A DNA stretch of 64,000 bases, taken from positions 15,490 to 79,489 of the forward strand of contig JANMHJ010000060.1 of the NCBI GenBank assembly GCA_031375105.1. The letters are read 5' to 3'. Source of the DNA: JANMDU01 sp031375105. GTDB taxonomy: Bacteria; Pseudomonadota; Gammaproteobacteria; Burkholderiales; Burkholderiaceae_C. The stretch's first letter is position 1; the number at the start of each line of letters is the position of its first letter. Under the pieces are notes generated by a model that did not search any database, was not told the DNA's origin, and was given only the letters and a program-made list of their open reading frames with translations. Position numbers and translations under genes: made by a program. This document shows positions 23,714 to 32,030 of the stretch, one piece after another.

Positions 23714-26575
23714 ATGAAAGAAACCAAAAGCACCTGCCCCTATTGCGGTGTGGGCTGTGGCGTTATCATTGAGAGCGTGGGGACGCAGATCACCGGCGTG
23801 CGTGGTGATCCAGATCATCCGGCGAATTTTGGCAAGCTGTGCACCAAAGGCTCGACGCTTGCGCTCACGGCCAGTGCGCCCATCACGCGGCAAACTCGGC
23901 TTTTGCAGCCGATGCGGCGTGAGCACCGTAGCGAAAAGGCCAAGCCCGTGAGTTGGGACAGTGCGCTCGATTTCGCAGCAACCTCCTTTGCGCAAATCAT
24001 CAAAGAGCATGGGCCCGATGCAGTCGGGTTTTACATCAGCGGTCAGTTGCTCACGGAAGACTATTACGTCTTCAACAAACTCGCCAAAGGCCAAATTGGT
24101 ACGAACAATGTCGATACCAACTCCCGCTTATGCATGAGCAGCGCGGTGGCTGGCTACAAGCAAACGCTTGGGGCCGATGCGCCGCCTTCCTGCTATGACG
24201 ATGTGAATCACGCCAGTTGTATTTTCATCGTGGGCAGTAACACCGCCTACGCGCATCCGATCCTCTTTCGCCGAATTGAAGAAGCCAAGAAAAACAACCC
24301 GCAACTCAAGATTATTTTTGCTGACCCGAGAAAAACCGACACCGCTGAGATTGCTGATCTGTATTTGCCGCTCTTGCCCGGTACGGATGTGGCTTTGTTT
24401 AACGGCATGCTGCACATCATGCTTTGGGAAGGCTGGCTTGACACGGCCTACATCGCAGCCCACACGAATGGTTTTGATGATCTCAAAACACTCGTGCGCG
24501 AATACACTCCCGAGAGTGTGTCGCAAACTTGCGGCATCAAAAAAGAAGATTTGTTTGCTGCCGCCAAATTATTCGCCACCAGCTCTGCCACTTTGAGTCT
24601 GTATTGCCAAGGTCTGAACCAATCCAGCAGTGGCACAGCGAAAAATGCCTCGTTGATTAACCTGCATTTGGCCACAGGGCAAATCGGCAAGCCCGGCGCT
24701 GGCCCGTTCTCACTGACGGGGCAACCCAATGCGATGGGTGGGCGCGAAGTGGGTGGCTTGGCTAATTTGATGTCTGCGCATCGAGACATGGCCAATCCTG
24801 CACATCGCGCCGAAGTCGCTGCGCTCTGGGGTGTGCAAGACGTACCGAGCAAGCCGGGAAAAACAGCGGTCGAAATGTTCCAAGCCGCTGCGGATGGTGA
24901 GATCAAGGCCCTATGGATTGCCTGCACGAATCCTGCGCAGAGCATGCCAGACCAAGCCTTGGTGCGCCGCGCTTTAGAACGCGCCGAGATCGTGGTACTG
25001 CAAGAAGCTTTCGTCCACACCGAAACCGCCCGATATGCCGATCTCTTGTTGCCCGCCACCACGTGGGGCGAAAAAGAAGGCACGGTGACCAACAGCGAAC
25101 GCCGCATCACCCGAGTCCGAGCCGCCGTGCCGGCCCCCGGCGAGGCTCGCCACGATTGGCAAATCGCACAATACTTCGCACAGCGCCTAGAAAAATTAAT
25201 TAGGGTCAGATCCCAATTAATTTCTAAGGCTGACGATCCAGATCAGATTAATTGGGTTCTGACCCCAATTAATTCGTTTAATTTCTTCCTCAACTACGAG
25301 CATCCTGAGCACATCTGGGAAGAACACAAAAGCTCTACTGCTGGTCGCGATCTTGACATCACCGGATTGAGTTACGCCCTGCTCGATCAAGCGCCGCAGC
25401 AATGGCCTTTTCTGCCCGGCGATTCGCAAGGCAAACCACGTCTCTACGAAGACGGTATCTACCCCACGGCTGACGGCAAGGCTAAATTCGTTCCTCACGC
25501 CTACAAACCCGTTGCCGAGCCGCGCGAATCACGTTTCCCCTTCAGCCTGACCACAGGTAGGCTAAGAGACCAATGGCATGGCATGAGCCGCACGGGCACG
25601 CTAGGTAGGCTCTTCGGCCACGTACCCGAGCCCGTGGTGCAGATGAACGCGCAAGACATGAGCCGCCGTCTGCTGAAAGAAGGCGATTTGGTTCACGTCA
25701 CCAGCAAACGTGGCTCGATTTTGCTGCCCGTTCAAGCCAGTAGCGAAGTCAACGTCACGCAAGCTTTCATCGCCATGCATTGGGGCAGTGAATTTTTGAG
25801 CGGGCGCAGCAGCTGGGGTGAGCGCATCGGCGGCGTGAACGCGATCACCACCAGCAGCTATTGCCCGATCAGCAAACAACCCGAGCTCAAGCATGCCGCC
25901 GTAAAAATTCTCAAAGCCGAGCTGCCTTGGCATTTGTTGGCTGTGGCTTGGATACCCGAAGCCACTGCACACGATGTTCGCGCGCAGCTGCAAGATTTGA
26001 TGCACTCTTTTGAGTTCGCCACTTGCACGCCTTTTGGCCGAGAAGACGCTGCCCCCGGCAGCTCCACACAGCGCGGTATTCTTTTCCGCGCTGCCTCCAC
26101 CTATGCGCCTGAAGACGACAGCCTCACTAGGATCGAAAACCTGCTCAACTTGAGCGGCTTAGATACTTTGCGCTACGAAGACAAAAAACGCGGTCAGCGC
26201 CGTACTGCTCGCTTGGTGCGCATGCCAAACGGCACAGCGCAACTGCAAGGATTTGTCTTAGCCGGTGATGTGAGCGCGGAAGCGTGGATCAAAACCTTGC
26301 TGCAAGATGAGCTTGATGCCCAGAGTTATGGCCGCTTGCTGCTCTCGCCCGGTGCAAAAGCACCCATCGCCATTCAAAGCAAAGGCAATCAAGTCTGCTC
26401 GTGCTTCAACGTGAGTGAATCAGAAATTACAGGTTTCCTCAACTCTTGTGAAGGCAGTGATGAAGAGCAACTCCAAGCACTGCAATCTCAACTCAAATGC
26501 GGTACGAACTGCGGCAGCTGTGTACCTCAACTAAAAAAACTGGTTCGAACACAAACTTTTGCTGCAACGATTTGA
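23714..26575 (+). CDS. nasA: Assimilatory nitrate reductase catalytic subunit NasA
   Basis: Cytoplasmic Mo-bisMGD enzyme reducing nitrate to nitrite, 953 aa. The N-terminal [4Fe-4S] ligands are Cys8, Cys11, Cys15 and Cys43 (CPYCGVGC...KLCTKG). The molybdopterin domains follow, with active-site region SRLCMSSAVAGYKQTLG. A C-terminal BFD-like [2Fe-2S] domain starts near 893 (CSCFNVSE ... CGTNCGSC), as in Klebsiella-type NasA fusions. The ATG at 23714 lies 7 bp after nirD. Residues 494-520 are encoded by an inserted 81-bp palindromic element (C), which keeps the frame. Confidence 0.95.
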   Translation: MKETKSTCPYCGVGCGVIIESVGTQITGVRGDPDHPANFGKLCTKGSTLALTASAPITRQTRLLQPMRREHRSEKAKPVSWDSALDFAATSFAQIIKEHGPDAVGFYISGQLLTEDYYVFNKLAKGQIGTNNVDTNSRLCMSSAVAGYKQTLGADAPPSCYDDVNHASCIFIVGSNTAYAHPILFRRIEEAKKNNPQLKIIFADPRKTDTAEIADLYLPLLPGTDVALFNGMLHIMLWEGWLDTAYIAAHTNGFDDLKTLVREYTPESVSQTCGIKKEDLFAAAKLFATSSATLSLYCQGLNQSSSGTAKNASLINLHLATGQIGKPGAGPFSLTGQPNAMGGREVGGLANLMSAHRDMANPAHRAEVAALWGVQDVPSKPGKTAVEMFQAAADGEIKALWIACTNPAQSMPDQALVRRALERAEIVVLQEAFVHTETARYADLLLPATTWGEKEGTVTNSERRITRVRAAVPAPGEARHDWQIAQYFAQRLEKLIRVRSQLISKADDPDQINWVLTPINSFNFFLNYEHPEHIWEEHKSSTAGRDLDITGLSYALLDQAPQQWPFLPGDSQGKPRLYEDGIYPTADGKAKFVPHAYKPVAEPRESRFPFSLTTGRLRDQWHGMSRTGTLGRLFGHVPEPVVQMNAQDMSRRLLKEGDLVHVTSKRGSILLPVQASSEVNVTQAFIAMHWGSEFLSGRSSWGERIGGVNAITTSSYCPISKQPELKHAAVKILKAELPWHLLAVAWIPEATAHDVRAQLQDLMHSFEFATCTPFGREDAAPGSSTQRGILFRAASTYAPEDDSLTRIENLLNLSGLDTLRYEDKKRGQRRTARLVRMPNGTAQLQGFVLAGDVSAEAWIKTLLQDELDAQSYGRLLLSPGAKAPIAIQSKGNQVCSCFNVSESEITGFLNSCEGSDEEQLQALQSQLKCGTNCGSCVPQLKKLVRTQTFAATI
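25194..25274. repeat. Element C: GGGTCAGA/TTAATT palindrome inside nasA
   Basis: Two 30-bp arms (25194-25223 and 25245-25274) are inverted near-copies. Each is itself almost palindromic: AATTAATT-GGG ... CCC-AATTAATT around GTCAGA. Total length is 81 bp, exactly 27 codons, with no stop. It resembles REP-type elements mobilised by RAYT transposases; no RAYT gene is present here. Confidence 0.8.
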
Positions 26576-26711
26576 CTTGCGAGATTCAAGTGAATTTCGA
26601 GGAATAAGCTTTCACTCTCGCTACAACAAGCCTCTCGGCATGGTCATAGGGAGTGAAAAATGACGAATTTATAAGTGTCTTTTTTACTGGCTGCGCACGT
26701 TTAAGCTTGAA
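26576..26711. other. Intergenic region between convergent nasA and 5'-nucleotidase genes
   Basis: Holds an inverted repeat TTTCACTC (26609-26616) / GAGTGAAA (26651-26658) with a loop of about 34 nt, and AT-rich sequence with TTTTTT near 26680. It is a possible shared terminator, not a standard one. Confidence 0.35.
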
Positions 26712-28772
26712 TTATGGCAACACCGTGTCCGTACGGCGGCTGATGTTTTGTATGCGCAGATCCAGTTCCTCAGCAACTTCAGCGATAGCGAATGCAACTA
26801 ATCTGTAGCGCGACTGGAGAAATTCGCTCAACGCATCTTGCTCTGTGCCTGGCGAAGCGAAGCTCGAACGCCCGCCACCAGTTGAGGCGTTAGCCACAGT
26901 GACCAGATCAACCCGATTGGTCAAGCTACCAAATGGATAGCCGTCGCCGCCAGTGGCCAGAAAACCCAATGTCACCATGCGAATCAGTCGATTTGGGTCA
27001 CCCACGATCAACCCGTTGCGCACCACGACTTCGGTGCCCACCAACAGCGAGCGGATACGCGTTCCTGGTGTGATCACAACAGAGGTTGTAGAAGTGACTT
27101 GCGCAGTGCCTGCGGGGTCGTAGCTAAACGCCATCCCACCCACTTGCGGGAAGCGGCCTTGCGAGCCAAGCGATGCTACGCCGTGCTCCAACAACTCTTT
27201 GAGTTTGGCTGCGCTGACGTCGATGGTTGACAGCCTATTGTTAAAGCGAAGCGAGGATGAAATTGCCAGCTGAGATATCTGACCTACCGCACGGTTGGCA
27301 TCCGGATTAGCACGAGGTGGGGCGAACGAAACCTGCGTCGGATCCGTCGAACCAGCAGGTGCAATGATCTCTCCAATTTCGGAGCGAATACCACCCCCAT
27401 TCTTCAGTGAAACCCGCACTGTGGCATCCAACTCTTGGGCATAGAACAAATTGGCATCGGCAGTTAAGTTGCCAAAATTGGTTTCTTGGTTTCGCACCGA
27501 ATTGCGGCGACCATCCAAAAACACGGTCGTGGTGCCTTGTACATTGCCATCCTGCGCACGAATCACAGCGTTGAGCGCATCGCGTACTTGCACAACGCGT
27601 GCGTTCGGTGTGACCCCACCGGCCGTGTCGCTTGTTTGGCTAGTGATCTGGGCTCCACTGCGAGCAGGATCAAAGTAGGCGGGGATCAATTTCCCTTGAG
27701 CATCAAAAGGAGCAATAAAGCGACCCAAGTATTTATAGTCAGCATCTACGTTGACGACAGCCACAGGCTCATTGGTACGTGAATTGAGCAAGATGGGATA
27801 AGCGCCCATGGAAGTGTCGCCCGTGCGCAATACGTCGGTTGAGTCGCTCAGCAGCGTGTTAGAACCACCGGCGACGATGATGTCCACGCCATCAAGCAAT
27901 GCAGCCAGCTGACGCTCTACAGAGATGGTTTGCATATGAGCCAGCAACACAATTTTGTTGATGCCCGCTGCGCGCATTTCGTTGATACCCAGTTGCAGAT
28001 TCGCAGCCAGCGCGTTGATATCGAAATTACCGCCACCCGATTGTGTCGGGGTAAAACCCAAATTACCAGTGGTTGCAATCGTTGTAAAGACAGGTGAGCT
28101 AGCACCTATCAAACCCACGGTGTCGGTGCCAAAGGCAACGCGGGTCCAGCCTGTCACGCGGTTAGCCAAAGTCGAGGCAAGCGAGCCACTTGCTGTGGCG
28201 CGGGCAGCAATACTGGATTCAGGCGCAAGGTTCACGTTGTAGGCGAGATAGGGGAAATTCGCGCCACTCCAAGTTGTCGTGCCACTGCCGGTCCGGTTGA
28301 TGATGTTATTGAACTGCAAAGGGCCTAGATCAAGCTCGTGGTTGCCTAAAGCAGAGGCTTGCACACCGATGGCGTTTAGAAACTCAATGTCAGCGCGGCC
28401 AACATCCGGTGTACCCAATATGGGAGCCAACGAGGCATCACCCGAAGCGTTAAAGCGTGGGCCAGGGATGTAGTTGTCGCCTGAACTGACCACCAAAGTG
28501 TTATTTGGAAGTTCAGCGCGAAATTTCGCGACCAAGCCAGATAGGTTGGCAATACTGCCTAGCGCCGTGGTATCGCTACCATCTGCATCTGCAACGTGCA
28601 ACAGCTGCAGGGTAAAGGTGGGGGGTGGAGTTAGTGCCGGCGAAGCTGTTTCATCGGAGCTGCAAGCACCTAATATTCCCAGCATTGGCACAATAGCCGC
28701 AGCGAGGATGATGAATTTTTTGAGCACGAAATTGCTAACTGACCACTTGGCGTTGAACTGAGCTGGCATCAT
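26712..28772 (-). CDS. Lipoprotein metallophosphatase/5'-nucleotidase
   Basis: 686 aa, outer-surface or periplasmic. A lipoprotein signal ends GILGAC-SSDE. The N-terminal metallophosphatase domain starts LQLLHVADADG, where most relatives have N-D-x-H-G, so a metal ligand position differs. GDNY and ALGNHELDLG are kept. The C-terminal 5'-nucleotidase domain includes NFGNLTADANLFYAQ and KNGGGIRS. It likely releases phosphate from nucleotides. The ATG at 28772 has AAAGGA at 4 nt. It sits between nasA and ybiB on the opposite strand, breaking up an otherwise co-directional nitrate cluster. With phoD 5 kb away it could belong to phosphate scavenging; no clear Pho box was found. Confidence 0.82.
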   Translation of the reverse strand: MMPAQFNAKWSVSNFVLKKFIILAAAIVPMLGILGACSSDETASPALTPPPTFTLQLLHVADADGSDTTALGSIANLSGLVAKFRAELPNNTLVVSSGDNYIPGPRFNASGDASLAPILGTPDVGRADIEFLNAIGVQASALGNHELDLGPLQFNNIINRTGSGTTTWSGANFPYLAYNVNLAPESSIAARATASGSLASTLANRVTGWTRVAFGTDTVGLIGASSPVFTTIATTGNLGFTPTQSGGGNFDINALAANLQLGINEMRAAGINKIVLLAHMQTISVERQLAALLDGVDIIVAGGSNTLLSDSTDVLRTGDTSMGAYPILLNSRTNEPVAVVNVDADYKYLGRFIAPFDAQGKLIPAYFDPARSGAQITSQTSDTAGGVTPNARVVQVRDALNAVIRAQDGNVQGTTTVFLDGRRNSVRNQETNFGNLTADANLFYAQELDATVRVSLKNGGGIRSEIGEIIAPAGSTDPTQVSFAPPRANPDANRAVGQISQLAISSSLRFNNRLSTIDVSAAKLKELLEHGVASLGSQGRFPQVGGMAFSYDPAGTAQVTSTTSVVITPGTRIRSLLVGTEVVVRNGLIVGDPNRLIRMVTLGFLATGGDGYPFGSLTNRVDLVTVANASTGGGRSSFASPGTEQDALSEFLQSRYRLVAFAIAEVAEELDLRIQNISRRTDTVLP

Positions 28773-28817
28773 TGTTTCCTTTGAGAACTGCACCAGATTC
28801 TGGGATGGGTTTGTTAC

Positions 28818-28835
28818 ATTCAAATGACATTGAAT
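28818..28835. promoter_or_regulatory. Inverted repeat upstream of the 5'-nucleotidase gene
   Basis: ATTCAA-ATGACA-TTGAAT, 46 bp from the ATG. Operator-like; the regulator is unknown. Confidence 0.35.
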
Positions 28836-28860
28836 ATGGCCCTACGCTGACTAGACTTAT

Positions 28861-28878
28861 CTTGCTAACGATAGCAAG
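28861..28878. promoter_or_regulatory. Inverted repeat in the divergent region before ybiB
   Basis: CTTGCTA-ACGA-TAGCAAG is a perfect 7-bp dyad. Possible operator, or hairpin at the 5' end of a transcript. Confidence 0.35.
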
Positions 28879-29003
28879 TGCCACCAATGCATCTGTGTTC
28901 CGTAAAATCGAGCTGCTCAACAGAATCTGCCACTTTTAGCGGCCGACGAGGCAAGGTATATCGACATAGCCATTCGTCATGTGGTATGAGACACAATCGA
29001 AGC

Positions 29004-29993
29004 ATGGCAATCGCTCACTACATCAAAGAAATCGGCAGAGGCAAGCAAGGCGCTCGCTCGCTCTCGCGTGAGCAAGCCACTGATTTGCTGGGACAGATTC
29101 TTGATGGTGGTGTCACGGATTTGGAAATCGGGGCGTTTTGCATTGCAATGCGTGTGAAGGGCGAATCGCCGCAGGAGATGGCGGGGTTTTTGGATGCCGT
29201 GCATGCGCGCATGCTGCGGGTTGACTACGCTCAGCCTGTGGTGGTGATTCCGAGTTATAACGGCGCGAGAAAGCTGCCTGGTTTGACCACGCTGCTTGCC
29301 GCGCTGCTCGCACGAGAGGGCGCGAGGCTGGCCGCTCAATCCTCGGGCGGTGGCTTTGCGGTCTTGACGCACGGCTGCACCACAGAGGTCAGCCGCGTGC
29401 CGACGCAGGCCGTACACGCGCTTGTGTTTCCTGATATTGATAAGAAAAAACCGCCTCTACCCGTTATAAAATCTACACAGTATGCTATCGAATTAATAGC
29501 ATCTGATCAGCCCCACTTTTTGCCCACCGAGCATCTGTCTGCCGCACTTCGACGCCTCTTGGATGTGCGCCGCACGATTGGGCTGCGCAATCCGGCGCAC
29601 AGTTTGGTCAAACTGATGAACCCGACGAATCGGCGTGATGCACTGATCGTCACCAGTTACACCCATCCTGAGTATTTAGCCAGCATGACCGAAACTTTGC
29701 AGCTCACCGGCAGCCACGCGCTGCTGCTGCGAGGCACCGAAGGCGAAGCCGTCGCAGATGCCCGCCGCCGCCCGCGCATGGATGGTTTTGTCAACGGCCA
29801 ACCCATTGCACTATGCGACACGCAAGAAGGCAGCTTGGCGAGCCTGCCCGATTTGCCCAAGACCTGCGATGCGCAAGCCACAGCACAGTACACGCAGCAG
29901 GTGCTTGCAGGAGAAAAACCGGTGCCAGCCCCGATAGCCGCTCAGGTGGAACACATCTTGCATCTGATGTCGCTCATGGAGAAGACAACATGA
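29004..29993 (+). CDS. ybiB: YbiB/TrpD2-family DNA-binding protein
   Basis: 329 aa homologue of the anthranilate phosphoribosyltransferase fold. YbiB (TrpD2) binds nucleic acid and lacks the TrpD reaction. Start region MAIAHYIKEIGRGKQGARSLS, helical domain GGVTDLEIGAFCIAMRVKGES and VVIPSYNGARKLPGLTTLLA match the family. The ATG at 29004 starts the homology; an upstream frame from 28878 is not supported. It overlaps cobA by 4 nt, a pairing seen in proteobacterial nitrate operons. Element A copy R4 lies at about residues 153-166 (LPVIKSTQYAIELIA). Confidence 0.85.
   Translation: MAIAHYIKEIGRGKQGARSLSREQATDLLGQILDGGVTDLEIGAFCIAMRVKGESPQEMAGFLDAVHARMLRVDYAQPVVVIPSYNGARKLPGLTTLLAALLAREGARLAAQSSGGGFAVLTHGCTTEVSRVPTQAVHALVFPDIDKKKPPLPVIKSTQYAIELIASDQPHFLPTEHLSAALRRLLDVRRTIGLRNPAHSLVKLMNPTNRRDALIVTSYTHPEYLASMTETLQLTGSHALLLRGTEGEAVADARRRPRMDGFVNGQPIALCDTQEGSLASLPDLPKTCDAQATAQYTQQVLAGEKPVPAPIAAQVEHILHLMSLMEKTT
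29461..29500 (-). repeat. Element A copy R4 (inside ybiB)
   Basis: Read on the minus strand: GCTATTAATTCGATAGCATA, then CTGTGTAGATTTTATAACGG. It is antisense to ybiB and translated in the same frame as R1. Confidence 0.8.
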
Positions 29994-30787
29994 AAAGCAA
30001 TATTCCCTCCGTTTTCCAAGGCAAAGTCTTGCTCGTCGGCGCAGGCCCAGGCGATCCAGATTTACTCACCTTCAAAGCCGCCAAAGCCATTGCCAGCGCC
30101 ACCGTGATTTTGGTGGACGATTTGGTGAACCAAGCCGTGCTCTCGCATGCTAGCGAAACTGCCCGCATCGTGCAGGTCGGCAAACGCGGCGGCTGCAAAT
30201 CCACACCGCAAGCGTTTATTGAAAAACTCATGATCCTGGCCGCCAAAGAAGGCGAAACCGTGGTGCGCTTGAAAGGCGGCGATCCCTTTATCTTTGGGCG
30301 CGGCGGTGAAGAAGTGCAAGCGCTGCAAGCGGCGGGTGTGCAGGTGGAAGTGATCAATGGCATCACCTCTGGCTTGGCTGCCGCCACCGCCCTGAACAAG
30401 CCGCTCACGCACCGCGATCATGCCCATGGCGTGGTTTTCATCACCGGCCATGCCAAGCCTGGGATGGATCAGCACCGTGGGCCGGATTGGCAGCTGCTCT
30501 CACACACCGCGTTTCAGGCCAAGCTGAGTTTGGTGGTTTATATGGGCGTGAGCGGTGTGGAGCACATCAGCACGGGCTTGCTGGCTGGTTTGCCTGCGCA
30601 CACGCCAGTTGCTGTGGTTCAGCATGCCAGTTTGCCGCAGCAGCGGATTCACCACACCACGCTGGGCTACTTGGCCAGTGATGTGATCGAATACAAATTG
30701 GCCAGCCCGAGCGTTTTGCTGATTGGCGATGTGTTTGCAGCGCAGGTGGCGATGGACGAAGATGTGAGGAAGATCGCACGCGGTTGA
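29990..30787 (+). CDS. cobA: Uroporphyrinogen-III C-methyltransferase (SUMT)
   Basis: Makes precorrin-2 from uroporphyrinogen III with two SAM, the first step to the siroheme needed by NirB. 265 aa, single SUMT domain: VLLVGAGPGDPDLLTFKA at the start, VRLKGGDPFIFGRGGEE near 85, and GITSGLAAATALNKPLTHRD. It lacks the CysG dehydrogenase/ferrochelatase domain, so the later steps must be encoded elsewhere. The ATG at 29990 overlaps the ybiB stop (ATGA). Confidence 0.94.
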   Translation: MKSNIPSVFQGKVLLVGAGPGDPDLLTFKAAKAIASATVILVDDLVNQAVLSHASETARIVQVGKRGGCKSTPQAFIEKLMILAAKEGETVVRLKGGDPFIFGRGGEEVQALQAAGVQVEVINGITSGLAAATALNKPLTHRDHAHGVVFITGHAKPGMDQHRGPDWQLLSHTAFQAKLSLVVYMGVSGVEHISTGLLAGLPAHTPVAVVQHASLPQQRIHHTTLGYLASDVIEYKLASPSVLLIGDVFAAQVAMDEDVRKIARG

Positions 30788-30845
30788 TCGCCTTGACGAA
30801 ACGCTGAGCCGTTATGATTCCTCCCTAGCAAAACAGGAGGGGCGC

Positions 30846-31967
30846 ATGCTCGACAAACTCAATCAACTCACCGAAGGTCACGGCGAACTCAAACCCGGCC
30901 ATGGCCTGATCACCGGCATCATCGCGCTCAGCCTGGGCATTTTGTGCTTTCTTGGCGTACTCGCCTTTCATTTCCCCGAATACCTCACCACACCCCAGCT
31001 ACGCAAAAGCTATGACGTGGAAATCATCCGCAAGATCATGCTGGGCGCTCTGGCGATTGCAGGTGGTTTGAGCTTGGTGAACATTATTTTTGGCCGCGCC
31101 CGTTGGCTTTCCAGCTTTGCATTTCTGCTCGTTGCGCTCACTGCCGTTTTGGGTGGCCACAAAGTGCCGGTCAATGATTTTGCCGACAACACGCCTTACA
31201 TTGGCCTCGATTGGTTCATTCTCGATCTGCTCGGCTCGTCGTTGATTTTCATCTTCATTGAAAAACTGTTTCCTCATCGTAAAAATCAACCCGTCTTCCG
31301 CTCAGAATGGCAGACAGATTTTTATCATTTCATCGTCAATCACATGATTGTCGGCTTCGTGTTGCTGGCTACCAATCTGATGGTGCACAAAGGTCTGGGT
31401 TGGGCCGTCACAGGTGATTTGCAAGCCTGGATTCAAGGCTTACCCCTCGTTGCCGAACTGCTTCTGATCATCCTTGCTGCCGATCTGGTGCAATACTGGA
31501 CGCATCGCGCCTACCACGAGACGTGGCTTTGGCGTTTGCATGCTGTTCACCACAGTGCCAAGAGCATGGATTGGCTCGCTGGTTCGCGCCAACACATCTT
31601 GGAGCTATTGATAACGCGTACTCTGGTGCTCGGCGTGATCTTCGTTTTAGGCTTTAGCAAAGAAGTGATTGATGCGTACATCGTCATCGTCGGCTTCCAG
31701 GCGGTGTTTAACCATTGCAACGTCAACGTGCGCCTGGGGCCTCTGCGCTACATCATCGTGACGCCCAATTTTCATCACTGGCATCACAGCCAAGACAAAG
31801 AAGCCCTCGACACTAACTACGCCGCGCATTATTCCTTCTTAGATTACTTGTTTGGCACTGCCGCAAAGAGCCACAAGATCTGGCCAGAACAATACGGCGT
31901 GCTTGGCGATTACGTGCCCAATGGTTTCATCAAACAGTTCAAATTTCCGTTCACTTGGAAAGGCTGA
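30846..31967 (+). CDS. Sterol desaturase/fatty acid hydroxylase family membrane protein
   Basis: 373 aa di-iron membrane hydroxylase. About five hydrophobic segments occur in the first 230 residues (ITGIIALSLGILCFLGVLAF, WLSSFAFLLVALTAVLGG). The His motifs are HRAYHE, LHAVHHS, NHCNV and FHHWHHS with a final NYAAH, the usual set for this family. AGGAGG precedes the ATG by 4 nt. The substrate cannot be read from sequence; it could be a membrane lipid, sterol-like or carotenoid compound. Monocistronic, 58 bp after cobA. Confidence 0.85.
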   Translation: MLDKLNQLTEGHGELKPGHGLITGIIALSLGILCFLGVLAFHFPEYLTTPQLRKSYDVEIIRKIMLGALAIAGGLSLVNIIFGRARWLSSFAFLLVALTAVLGGHKVPVNDFADNTPYIGLDWFILDLLGSSLIFIFIEKLFPHRKNQPVFRSEWQTDFYHFIVNHMIVGFVLLATNLMVHKGLGWAVTGDLQAWIQGLPLVAELLLIILAADLVQYWTHRAYHETWLWRLHAVHHSAKSMDWLAGSRQHILELLITRTLVLGVIFVLGFSKEVIDAYIVIVGFQAVFNHCNVNVRLGPLRYIIVTPNFHHWHHSQDKEALDTNYAAHYSFLDYLFGTAAKSHKIWPEQYGVLGDYVPNGFIKQFKFPFTWKG

Positions 31968-31987
31968 ATTTTTCAGGGTCTGAATTT

Positions 31988-32029
31988 ACTATGAATTTAA
32001 TAGCAGTCTGCGCATGTTTTATAACGGCT
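31988..32029 (+). repeat. Element A copy R5 (at the start of the next gene)
   Basis: ACTATGAATTTAATAGCAGT, then CTGCGCATGTTTTATAACGGCT. The tail that follows other copies (CGGCTxxxGxxCxAxxxxxCTCAAAAA) continues into the GTG and first codons of the flavoprotein gene. Confidence 0.85.
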
Positions 32030-32030
32030 G

